Below, piece after piece: positions 50,001 to 61,456 of a DNA stretch of 64,000 bases. The stretch is from Nemopilema nomurai. Taxonomy: Eukaryota; Cnidaria; Scyphozoa; Rhizostomeae; Rhizostomatidae. The notes below the pieces were generated by a model. It made no database searches. It was not told where the DNA came from and saw only the letters and a program-made list of their open reading frames with translations. Within the stretch, counting starts at the first letter, position 1, and each line of letters starts with the position of its first letter. The stretch lies in assembly GCA_003864495.1 (NCBI GenBank), contig ML133471.1, positions 1,398,001 to 1,462,000 on the forward strand, read 5' to 3'. Made by a program: the position numbers and the translations under genes.

Positions 50001-53000
50001 AAGACGCTGCCGGTGTTTGAAGGTTTTGGCAGACATCTTGCTCCAGAATTCATAAGCTTGCAATTTATCATTATCGATTTCACTTGCTGTCCAACATAAA
50101 TGTGAAAACGTGGATTTTGATAACTGCATAGAGTGTTCCAGCACTCATTTTGAAACTCATTTGCCGATGTACGAAAATGTTGCGAGTCAGTAAAGTTTCT
50201 GAAAAATTACAGCTTGGGGATGAGAAGCAGAAACACGAAGTCAAAAACTGCAGGCAAACAGGCTGAAAAAAGGCTGAAAACAGGCTAAAAACAGGCTGAA
50301 AACAGAGCCCATTAGAAATTGATAGCCGAATAAAGCATTAAAAAAATGCGTCTTGGAAGGTGATGTGGATTTGTGTGTGTGGGTATTAAAGGTAAACTTA
50401 GTGCGATTGCAAAGAGAAATTATAATGGGTAACATTAAAATCATCAAATGAAGCCCAATAGAAAGGCGTGTATATGGACATCCGATAGCATTAATCAGAG
50501 ATCAATCTAAAGTTGGGAACAGAAACAAAGAGAATCAAGAAAATGGTATGATGAAATAAAGGAGTAAAAACGAAGAAGCAGAAAGTAATCGGTTGCAAAT
50601 TCATAAGTGATACGACGAAAAGCGAAGCATGAATACATTTAAAAAAGTTATCAACTGTAGATTTTGAATCATGAGCCATACCTGAAATGGTCCAAGACAT
50701 GACGAGAATTTGGCAACGCAAACGACGGGTTGATGGTGGGCTTCCCTAAAGTGCCGCGAGTTGACCGGAGCAACGACAGCTGAGACCTAGTGTTAGGTGG
50801 ACAAGATGATTCTTTTGTTTGCCTCAAACATCAATCCCATAAGCAAGTGTTACGCAATCTGCAAGCATCGCTAATGTTTCAAAGAAAACAAAACCTCCTC
50901 GACGACAAGCCGGTGACCTCGTGGGCAATGATCGAGCGATCAGAGCAGCTCTAGCACCTCGGGACGACATTCAGGCAAATCCATCGCGTGTACAACCTCT
51001 TGTCAAGCGTTGGCATACAGTCCTTTGCACGTCTTGCGATACACTGACAAGCCTGCGTTAACTATGGACCGCTCTGTACTGCGTTAGGAATTACACTGCC
51101 CCATTGTAGGCACTAGGCTCTTGAATGTTGCATTGTTTATCAATGATATGTGAGTTTTTGTTTTGTGACAATTTGCTTTATCTCACGTCGGGAATAAACC
51201 GGGTTGTAATCCTTCTGTTGTAGAGCAAAAGGACTCCCGTATCAATATGGATAAATAGAATCGCAGATTTAGCCCAATGAAGAATACTCTTTACTATCCC
51301 CCAGCAGTAATTAAAAGGCGGCAGCCGGGGGATTATAACTCAGGTCCAGCCATACGCCTGCAAGTTTGCAAGCGCATTGTATGATGAAAGTTTGCAACTG
51401 TACAAAGTACTAGAAGTAATGTTGTTTGGAGAACTTTTATGGTTTGCAACTGAAGCCTCTTTGCCTAACTATTTTGCATATATTATTGCAGTGTTCACCT
51501 AGCTGCTATTTCGTTTGTAAGACAGCAAAGAGCAGGGAAAGGGAAGGAGTCTTATACCACACCCTTCTAGAGAACGCGTGACAAATTTTGTCCAGCAGCA
51601 AAATTGTTTCAGCGAGCAACTTCCTAAAGACTTACTTCTACATTAAAATAGCACCCTCAAACCTTTAGAATTGGAATGAAATTAATCTATCAAAAGCTAG
51701 CTCATTAACACTTCCCGTTCCTTGCCAATACGCTTTCTTTCATGTTGAGAGCTCAAAGCATTTAAACATATCAGAAGGGACCCAGAATTTGTCAAGCTGA
51801 CCAGAGAAATTAGAATAGCGATTGCAGTTTCAGCACAAGATTTGGAGGATGCAAAGAGGCTTGTCCAAACAGTTATTTACCCGGGAAAATATGACAAGAG
51901 CTTTTTCACGACTCGTGTTAGTTCAAAGAATGTTCAAACGTTGAAAGAAACAAAAATCTTGAGCTGATTTACCAGCTGACCCAGCATCAGTTGAGCAAGC
52001 AATTTCACGTGTTCACCGTGAAGTTCGTGTTTGGAAACAGTGCCTAGAGCCTTGAACCTAGAGATTATTCCCTTAAACCATCAATGATGTTATGCTGTGC
52101 GATTAATATTTCTATTTAGTTTATCTTGCTATTATGGACAAAAAGCAACTTTTACAATGACGTCATCGATCATGAAATTAGCAACATTTGCCTTCTTAAA
52201 GGAAGTAGTGTTGTCCTCGTGGTCAGCAAGAAAGAGAGATGTCAAAAACGCGAAAAGAAGGTGGGAAAAAGAAAATGGCAGATGATTACGCATTTGATGA
52301 CGTCATCGGGCACGTGCAAACAAAGAAGAATTCGCCAAGGCCCATGGGGTCATTTCATTTTGTCTGAAATTGATAATATCAGCTTTGAAACAATAAACTG
52401 CCCCAATCATCAGATAATGGTGGTATGCGTCCTGTGTAGTGATGGTTTAGAGATTGAAAAGCAATTGCAAAGTAAGTTTCCGGAGTGTAATCATCAAATG
52501 ATTAAAAAAGAAAATTGTCCAACATTTTCGTAGTTTAGAGCATTTGTCTTGAACAGGAGACCGCAAAAGTAGATGTGTATCCAGCGTTACATAGCATATA
52601 TTTTCAAGTCATAGTTGCAAATTCCGAGCATATACTATTGGTACATTTGCAAGGCTCTCACAACTTTGACAGACCTTGCATAGCAGAAACGATTTTTGTG
52701 AGAAAAATCAATAAAAATAGGAAAACTGCGTTGAAAACTAAATGAGAATCTTATCCAGATATGTGTAAGCGAATAAAACTTTTTGACCATCTATCTACAG
52801 AAGCCAAAGAGATTCTTTCAGCACAAAAAACAATTCAGCACAAGAATGGAAAGATTCTTTAGACCGATCAGAAGCGAGACCAATGGGAAGAAAGGGACAG
52901 AAAAGATTAGCGAGCCCACTTTCAAGATGTGCACTGAATCACAATTAAAAGAGGTAATGCAATAGATTTCACTGTATCCATCAATGAATTGACGTTCGTT

Positions 53001-56000
53001 TGGAATTGTTCTGCAAATGTCAATTCAAAAACTATCGTGAGTCATTGAGAACCAAACCGGTTTATTTCGATCACCTCGATCATGAATCGGGAAATCGACC
53101 CAAGAAGAGAAGCACCTGGAATGTTAACGGATTCTAACGGATTTTAGCGGATTAAACGATCGCAAAAATCCAAGTGATCTTTTGCAGCAAGCTAAAAGGA
53201 GATTCTTTGTGAACTGCACTGCACATTGAATTGTACGATAACTGCAGAAATAAATGCCTCAGGAATCAAGTCACTAAGCTGAAGATGTTCAAGAACAAGA
53301 GCTCGAGTCTAAGGCTTCGTGCCAATATATGCTATACAAGATTTAGTCCAATCTGATTTCATTACAGTGGAAAGAACCCAATTCTATTGCGAAATGCCGA
53401 CTAAACGTAATCCAAGATCAAATTAGAGAACATCAGTTGGTATGAAAACAGAGAGGTCTTTCAAAGGACAGCTGTCGCTTGCATTAAACACTCCGTAATC
53501 TGCCTTTTTACCAAATATAAGCAGAAATCCTTTCAAATGTCCATTCTTCCTATTTCAGGATTAGAGATCACATCAGCATTTTAATTCGCTTCTATTCTGC
53601 GGCAGACAATATGAACAGTCACATAAAGCTGCACAGGTCACATGCTTATCGTTCGAAAACACGTGACATAAGTGTGTTAATAGATTTGGAGGTTAAGGCG
53701 TTTTGGAGATCATGCACTGCCCACTAATGGGAGGCCTAAGTCAATTGACCGAATACCTTTTTTCAGGTTATCAACAAAGCAATCATGAGTTATAATTGCC
53801 TCCAGATATTGATACTGTATGAATTACTTCCAACTTCTTTATGCCTGTCCGATGAAAATGGAAACGAGACAATCCCCTCCCCAACTGTTGCCCCAAATCA
53901 ACTGCAGCAAAAAGTAAACAATTCTTGTCTAGCATAATTCTGATAGTTCTCTTTGTTCTTAAACAATTAGTTCCATTATACGCAAATGCTCCAACACTTT
54001 GGAGCCCTGGTTGTGGGCCACACGGCTTTACAGAAACAAATTGTAACTAGCTGAAAAGAGATATTTCTGTGCTACCTTTCCTTTTAAACGAGCATGAAAT
54101 ACTTTCCCGCTGTGTTTTTGGTCTTAACGAGCTTGAAATACTTTTTCGTTTTCCAAGACAAATCCACGTAGGGCCGGCGGTGAACTTCTGAGGCCATAAA
54201 TCCAGGACAAATCCAGTCGACCTTTGCCAGTGCACATGCCGAAGACGACAACCGACCCTCGTCTGAGTCTCAGAAACAGTTGCCACCTCAGTTTACAGGC
54301 CCTTGCCTCGCCAAATGTTCCTCACCCGAGTCTCAGAACAATGATCTAACACAGAGTGACACCGACGAAAGATGATGTTCCTGTGTTGAATTCGATTTAT
54401 GAGCTCGTGATTGAACCAAAGGCAACTCTCAGAACCAGAGTTACAATGGTCTCCTGTTAAACCATCAAACTTCTGTAGATTATCAGCAGTTTACTGAAAA
54501 TGGCCGTAAATCTCGTCCTCGAGATGCAACCATCCACTTGTGAATATAGCAAGGATCAAAAACATACTCAAAGGAAAAAAGAAAGTTTTTGTTCTTGAAT
54601 TTCAGAAAAAAGCAATAGTACGTGGGACTCCATGAACTGATTAGATTCCGGTGAAACGTAGCAGCTTTTTTAACCAGCTGATTAAGGGAAAATCTTTATT
54701 TGTGAAGCTGTTTTTCTTATCGTAACTTTTGAAACGTAGCATATATAAAGAAAAATAATTTGACTAGGTCATGAAATGTGAACTTTGTTTTAAATGTGTT
54801 GGATGTCACAGTCCCTGACTCTAGGTGACTGACTCTAGGCACACCAAAACGAGATTGCTGGCATGCATGTCACACTGCAATATACCGGGCAGGGCTCGAA
54901 TGCAAACATCTCGGGCAGCTGGATAAGAAGACAGCAAAACCTACCTTCGCTTTTCATTCCAACTTCCAGGCACTTTTGGAATCGGCAGAACTGGCATCGA
55001 TTTCTGGACTTCCTGTCGATGTCGCAGATCTGGCTGCCCAAGCACTGGTATTTGCGGTTGTTCCTCACCGACCTCTTGAAGAAGCCCTTGCAGCCCTCGC
55101 ATGCCACTACACCGTAGTGCTTCACGAACGCCTTGTCGCCGCACACGGAGCAGGGCAGGGCTTGCCGCTCGCTACCCACCGAATTCGGGCTGTTCGAGTT
55201 CGTAGAGAAGAAGGTCAGGCTGGAGGAACTGCCGGGGGTGCTGGCTCCACCCGACAGGGGGCTGTACGAGTCCAGGCTTTCCAGGGGAGGGGGCTCTGGG
55301 AGACAGCTGTCCACCATGTTCAACGAGCCTGCAAGGAAATGCTCAGCATTAGAGAATGGTCAGCTAGCGCATGGGAGACAACATGATGCCGCGTACCTTG
55401 TTGGGGGTGTTGAACCTATGCAATGAGCTGCAATAGCAAACCAAGGGGGGGGGGAATATAATGCAAGATTTTTTACGGTAAATAATCTATTTTTACTTGA
55501 CATCAAAACTGACACTAGTTCTCGACTTTATATGTAGCAAAGTTACGATTCTCCGTGTTTCCACCTGGCTAATCAGAGCGGATATGTTGAATTACATTAA
55601 ATGGGCTCTCAGTTTTCAGAAGACTTCAATTGAGAGTTACCCCACAATCGTTACATATTTGATTTAAACAGTTGACCGGCCTCGTTTCCTTAACGAGAAC
55701 TTAGGCAAACGAATATTCTACTTGTTGGCCTCAAAGATAGAACTGTTGCATTTATCAGGACCGAAGATCTTGTGATCCGCACACAAGCACATTGGACGCA
55801 CGTGTTCATAGTTCGCTCACGCCGGATCACAGCTGAGCGGCGAAACCAATGGGGGCTCTGAGGGTGTCGGCAAACTGAAAAGCTGATGGAAAATGCAGCA
55901 GCGAAACAAGACACATGGCTTCTATCTCTTAAAAATCCAAACCCTTTTGTGTAAACACAAGTGCAAAGAAGTGGGAAAACCTTTCGCCCGGTTTCAAAAA

Positions 56001-59000
56001 TTTACCTCCCCTCTTCTTGGGGGCATAGGTATCCTTGCTTCAAATGCTGTGACTAAAAAACAATAATAAACAACTGATAAAATTTCTTCATTTCAATACC
56101 GCCTCGACAATTCCATTACAGATTGTAAGTATCTACGGATGGCATTAGTAGGATTTCATGACTATTTTGAGTTGACATACGGCAGAAAATATAAACATTC
56201 TGGTCATAAAAATAATAATGGTTGCGTCTGGCACTCAGCAGCAATCAATAATTATTAAGATATACAATGCAAGTATGCAAATCCGCTTCAAATGGAAAAC
56301 AATCTTATAGCTACACGCAAAGTTTAGGAAGAAGGAACTACGAATCATAATCTCTAGAAAGAATTAAACATAGCAGGTCCAAAAGGTGACTCCTGAGGGA
56401 TTCCAAGCAGTTGAAAGTACATACAAAGTTGGTGAAAATAGATCGTACACGGAGCTACATCAAAAAAACTGCCCGCAACTAGTTAATGGTTCTCCCCCCC
56501 CCCCCCCCCCCCAAAGCAAGCCCCCCTCTGTAATCCAAACCACCCCTAGACTTACTGAAAAATGATTTTTGCGGGCTTAAAAATGAAAACGTCTGGCAAA
56601 AATGTGGTATAAAGCAGTGCGTTGAATGATTTTGCTGCGTGGCTGTGATGAATGTATTAAAATTCATAAACTATTAACATCAAAATGCGGTCACTAGGTT
56701 TCATACGGGATGTTCCTGCCACCTACGACATGCCATTTGCCCGATATAGGAACTTTTGCAGAAGCATCAAATGAAATTAGAATTCCAGCCAGCTTAAACG
56801 ACGCATAATCATTATTGCGGTCTTGATAGCTTAATGAAAAATAAATTGGGTTAGTCCGTCTTGAGAAATGTGGAATTGTTATCAAGCAAAGCCTAGCTGC
56901 AACGAGAACTGCGCAGCCAGCCAAGGTCGACGTCCCCCGTGCTCGAACGTAGTTTCCATTAATAGACATATTGATAATAAAGACCGAATCCCTGTTTTGT
57001 GGGATCTCACCGACAGAGTGACTATCAAAAGCTATCCATTCTTACGCTCTCTTTTGTCACCTAAATGATCCAACCCTTTACGGCCCGTTGGCCAATTAAC
57101 TTATAATATCGTTAGTGCCTACGCGAATGTTAACGTCTGTTTTCTATAGGAAACATCCAATAAGACTTTATGATGTTTTGCAAAAAACTCTGTTAATCCC
57201 GTTAGTAGTTTTCTAATAGTCCATCTTTAGTACTCTAATTACTTTTACACTTTAAACGCCTATTATTATCTCCCGCAGGTAACTTGTTTAGCATAAGAGC
57301 TGGGCCCGATGAAGAAAGTCACGACCGGATGTCTTATCAAACACCTAGACGATTATAGAAGTCTGGACCAAGAATTAATAGTAATAAACCGGCATTACAT
57401 TCCGGCACTATGTCTACAAACTTGGGATCTGTAGCGAAGCTTGGGAGGAAAGCAAATTTACCCGTGCCAGATTTCAAGCCTGAATCGCAAGTCAGTTTTC
57501 GTAAAACTGGAAAAAGGGCTGTAAAACCAGCTTCTTGGCTTCAATAAAGCCGAAAACCGCAGAATGATTTCATGATTAACAAGAATACGGTGACAAAGTG
57601 AGGTCGTCAAAACAAACCTTTGCAGCCGAAAACTTAAATGTAAAATTTGCAGCTTGATAAAACCAAAGCAGGAACAAAGAAACGAAATGAGCATGATATA
57701 CGACTTCACACTTCATTCCCCCTCAAAGTAACGGGCCAATTCAAACGGTTGAAGCAAAAGCTGACAAAATGCAGATGGAATTTTGGATCATAAATCAAAG
57801 ATTTTGGAAGAGCATGGCTCCATCAAAAGTTGCTGTCATTTCGATTACATTTGAGAAAATGTCTACGCAATTATCAGTACATCAGATAAACGCTCAACTC
57901 ACTTTGCAAGGGAAGATGCAAGTCCTCAAAATAGCATTGTTTCGAATCGCCACTTAATGCGAAAATGGTATTAGCATCGTTGTAAATCTCCATAATTCGT
58001 GATTCTTGCTTATCCGATTTGGACGCAACTCCGAATAACCAACGTCCAAAGCTGTAGTCTCGTGAAGTCACCCGGCCACGACCGATACGCGCAGGAAGAG
58101 CGCACCGCCCCGTTGCATAGCCGGGGGACATTGTTTAAGAGAAGCTAATCCTCGAACACCGTTGAATGTAATGGGCAAACACGAAAACCTTTCTTGATGT
58201 ACAAACAGAAATAGGTTGCTTCTGCGTAACGCACGTGGGCAAATCTCAAGCCCAAAACAGCTGAGGCACACTCTCAATCCAAAACACATCAATTTGACAA
58301 CTCAATGCTGGGGACGCTTTTCGAAACCAAAAAGCCTATAAAACTTTCCTTCTAATGTTAATTTCTTTTGTAACACATTGAAGCAGATTTTTCACTCATT
58401 GTTACATATAACTGTGTGCATGCTTGCAAGTTTGAGGAACGCTGAGTCAAGATGTGTGGTCTTGTACAGAAAGACTACTTCTTTTCGCAATATGTATGTA
58501 AAGTTTTCAACTACTGTTTAAAAAGGCTCTATGTCATTACATTCTTGTCGAATTTCCTTGTTAATTCGAGAAATATTCCCTAACAAAATTTCTTTGGAAA
58601 CGAAATGTAAAACATTGCAGGGGTGTTTACAGTCCTACGACCAGAAGGTGAGAAAAAATTCTACCATCCAAGCCAACCATAGATTGCCTTTGGCTCTTTC
58701 AATGTCAACAAAACTCGTACCACAAATGACATCACCTCAACGTTCATTTCCATTATAAGGCTAGGGTTTGGGATGAAATTTTCCCAGCAAACTGCCACAG
58801 CCTTGAAAACGTCTGGACCAATTGCAAAAATTAATCCTTTTCTTACTTGTATCTTCAATCTATATTATTTAGCCACTGAGAAACTTTGTCTTTTCAATAG
58901 AGAATTGAAATTGTCTAAAACTAATCATCAAGAAAGTATACAATCAACAAACAATCAAGAGGCTATAATTAGTAGTGCGTTATTTTCCCTTAAAAGAATG

Positions 59001-61456
59001 ATATAATAAAATCGTATTACAACACCGCAGCCATCCTAACAAGAACATTGCCATAACGATCTGGAACGGGGATAAAAGAAAGACGTTTAAGCTTAAACTT
59101 ATCATTTTAACCACTCAATGGTTATACCCAACAACAAGATTAGGTTATAAGCATTGAGAGGGCAACTCAATAGACAGACACCTTCAATGAACACAGGGTA
59201 AGCAGTAAACGAGAAAGTACAACCGAACTGGGAGAATGGGAGGCTCCCCTCAGCCTCACTCTCAAGCCGCCTTTAGAGCTCCCTTCCAATACAGAAACTT
59301 ATGCCAACCGTTTTACACGGTCGGCCTTTTATGGGGAGAGTTGAGACCCAAGAACGGGGGGTGGGGTTTTTTGTCTTCTCTAAGCAATGGCGAAATTGTC
59401 TTTGATGCTTTCCCCAGGACAGATGTCAGTTTTCCGTGAATTTTAGGTTCTAGAACAGCGATCGGTTGGTCTAAGAGCAGTGATTCAGCACTTTGGCGGA
59501 GGGAATGCTTAAAATTTCTGGCTCACTTTGTGTACAGAACAACACCATATCAATGGAAAGGCCGAACAAGACTGTTTAGAAATACTGCACGAATTAGGAA
59601 ATTATTTTTAAATTGATTTACATTATCTACCGTGGAAGGTCAGAAAAACAATTGAGCAACGTTACTTCTGCTTTTGTTTATAAAACTACAAGGAATTACG
59701 GGAATAGGACCCTAAACACGGAATTTTAAGATCACCAAATATGCAGGACTTTCAGGAATCTATTGAGACCACTCACAAAAGTAAAGTACATTTCAGTTGA
59801 AATAGACAGGAAATTGTTACAAACCGTTACAAACTTATACCACCAAAGAATTTAGTGGAAAAAGCAACTTTTTAGACCAGTGTCATGAAGCTCGTGAGAT
59901 GATCTTCATTGAACTAAAAATGCTCCGAATCAATTATGCACCGCAGACAATTACTGCACGACTTTCTTTCTGTATATCCGACGTATTTGGAAACCGGGTT
60001 CGGAGCAAACCGGGTCAAACCAAGAAGTGAAGATGCGGGAAACATAAGCAAAAGTTTTTTATTATCTCGTATCTTTCTATACTCATAGGCACAGGGGGCC
60101 AAGCAAGAGAATATCGATCTAGTACACGGTTTTTTATAAGGAACCACTTAATAAGGCCGAAATATTTAAAGAACTTATACTACTATAAACGAAATCCCTA
60201 AGGAACTTTTCGATTTGAAAAATTTTATAACTGCAAGCATCAAGAACTAGAAAGCCGGTTCCATTTATTTGCAGCCAATACTCGCATAGATTGTTTGATA
60301 TTCGTGTGTCAAGTGCTTCATTGAGTAGTTCCGCATATGCTGTCTCGCCCCTCTCTCTGTTAAATGTTAAGGCTTATTGATGTGCAGTGAAAATTAAGGA
60401 ACTTTTAAGGAACTTTTGGTACTAAAATCTGATGATTTGCGGTCTACGAATAAGGAACTTTTGGAACTAGGTCTTGGGTAGGTTCCTTATAAAAAAGCGT
60501 GTATCAGGCGTTTAAGGAAATGAATAACACAAAAGGATTAATTCGCAGTAGCTGAAAGCTAGACACGTAAACCCGAACAAATAGGGAGAGGATTCTAATG
60601 AAGCCACCAACAAACTTTCCTAACTTCCCCCTTTCCTAATTTCCTAAAGCCGTTTACAACTTGATACCCCTTCAATGGGGGCATTGATTGACATGCTTGG
60701 GTTTCGTGCAAAACGACTTCAAGTGGCACCATTTCCTTCTGTCTGAATAACACCGCGGCTGCCGTGCAGTGGACTGGCCATGGGGGTCACGATTAACATG
60801 ATGGGGCGGCAGCACGGCGAAGCCAAGGGTGGAAATCACGTGATATCGTGATGTTTTTAAATGCCATCGGACTAAGCAGCCGCATTCATACCGTTCAAAG
60901 ACATGTTTATTTAGAAGACAGAGATTATCGCACGAGTGTCTAGGGTGTGTCTAAGAGCAGCTTTGCCGCTATGTGCTCGAATTGCATTTCGGCGGCGCTT
61001 ACTAAAATATCACGTGCCATTCGTCCCCCACGGAACAGCCAAAGGTCAATGAAAATAATCCACCAAAAACTGATTTGCCGGCAAGCCTTTGCAATTAATA
61101 CCTCTACCTCTATAATAATCCTGAACAAATTGCTCGACAAGTGGATTTTACATTACTCGTTAAACCTTAAAATGGGACACGCCCTGTGGAATAAAGTAGC
61201 TACATTTAGAGAAATCAATGGAATAAAAACTACGAAAAAGTACCCGGAACAGGTTTCGTAGAGCAATGGTGATCTAACGAGGAAAAGCGGAAAATAACTC
61301 ACCACCTCCAAAGTCAAATGGAGAATCAATGAAAAAGTCGAAACTCTGGTCAAGGAAGCAAGTCGGTTCTTGAAGGTCCCACGTGACATCAGTCATCAAA
61401 GTGTCCATATCAAACAGGCCGTCCATACACGCACTCGCTTCGAGCTCTTGCAGCAT
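44078..61456 (-). CDS. RXR: Retinoid X receptor (NR2B-type nuclear receptor)
   Basis: A ligand-regulated transcription factor and the usual heterodimer partner of other nuclear receptors. Exons on the minus strand: 61456-61303 (tentative), 55328-54945 (Ser/Pro-rich A/B region plus the whole DNA-binding domain), 48870-48629 (hinge, helices 1-3), 46418-46259 (helices 3-5), 44800-44651, 44322-44078 (helices 10-12, stop). All junctions are GT-AG and phases close to 1335 bases (444 residues; human RXRA 462). Seen: eight zinc cysteines in two C4 fingers, P-box CEGCKG, the C-terminal extension GMKSEAVQDE, helix 3-5 EWAKKLPHF and [20 protein letters not shown], helix 10-11 [16 protein letters not shown], and the AF-2 helix [10 protein letters not shown]. 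The arginine that binds the retinoid carboxylate (Arg316 in human RXRA) is kept in CHRS. Helix 11 Cys432 is Ala. Introns of about 6 kb flank the DNA-binding exon. Confidence 0.94.
47355..47406. repeat. CAT/AAT trinucleotide microsatellite
   Basis: A run of catcataataatcataatc type units inside the RXR intron between exons 48629 and 46418. It causes His/Asn-rich spurious ORFs at 47239-47577. Confidence 0.8.
49172..49212. repeat. Duplicated 17-base unit (gaaggggattgtttgag)
   Basis: Two perfect copies followed by the start of a third, in the RXR intron. Confidence 0.8.
50254..50305. repeat. Four imperfect copies of a 12-base caggctgaaaac unit
   Basis: The units caggctgaaaaa, aggctgaaaac, aggctaaaaac and aggctgaaaac are adjacent in the RXR intron. 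Confidence 0.75.
50682..50700 (-). other. Candidate alternative first coding exon of RXR
   Basis: On the minus strand an ATG at 50700 reads MSWTIS plus one base, then a good donor (CAG|gtatgg). Phase 1 matches the hinge exon at 48870, whose first two bases complete an Ala codon. The product would begin MSWTISAVQDE and lack the DNA-binding domain. Only phase and the donor support this; the sequence just upstream (to about 51000) is GC-richer than the rest of the intron. Confidence 0.2.
55329..61302. other. RXR 5' intron
   Basis: About 6 kb between the DNA-binding exon and the tentative first exon. It has a 19-base C run at 56494-56512 and a GC-richer patch around 58050-58130. No ORF has a recognisable domain. 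Whether all of it is intron depends on the exon at 61303. Confidence 0.45.
56494..56512. repeat. 19-base poly-C tract
   Basis: An uninterrupted run of C followed by 'aaagcaagcccccc'. Length in the true genome may differ because such runs are error-prone. Confidence 0.9.
61303..61456 (-). CDS. RXR: Tentative first coding exon of RXR (acidic activation-like N-terminus)
   Basis: ATG at 61456 opens a peptide beginning [18 protein letters not shown], rich in Asp, Phe and Leu, and ending GGA GGT G|gtgagt in phase 1. The DNA-binding exon begins GC TCG TTG AAC, which completes a Gly codon in frame, and the total becomes divisible by three. The frame stays open upstream to a TAG near 61551, so the start could be further 5'. 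Acidic and hydrophobic composition suits a transactivation domain. It could also be the first exon of an unrelated gene, or RXR could start at the ATG at 55317. Confidence 0.45.

Larger units (their letters stand above)
48871..54944. other. RXR intron between DNA-binding and hinge exons
   Basis: A 6.1 kb intron. It contains small tandem repeats at 49172-49212 and 50254-50305, a GC-richer patch at about 50700-51200 with a possible alternative first exon, and an unrecognised 135-codon plus-strand frame at 52126-52533. No independent gene is supported. Confidence 0.55.

Noticed and set aside
52126..52533. 135-codon plus-strand ORF in the RXR intron
   Set aside because: Composition (Lys-rich) and lack of any motif suggest chance. 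No homologue recognised.
54976..55426. Plus-strand ORFs of up to 136 codons over the RXR DNA-binding exon
   Set aside because: Antisense shadows of the GC-richer coding exon. The minus strand has the zinc-finger cysteines and fitting splice sites.
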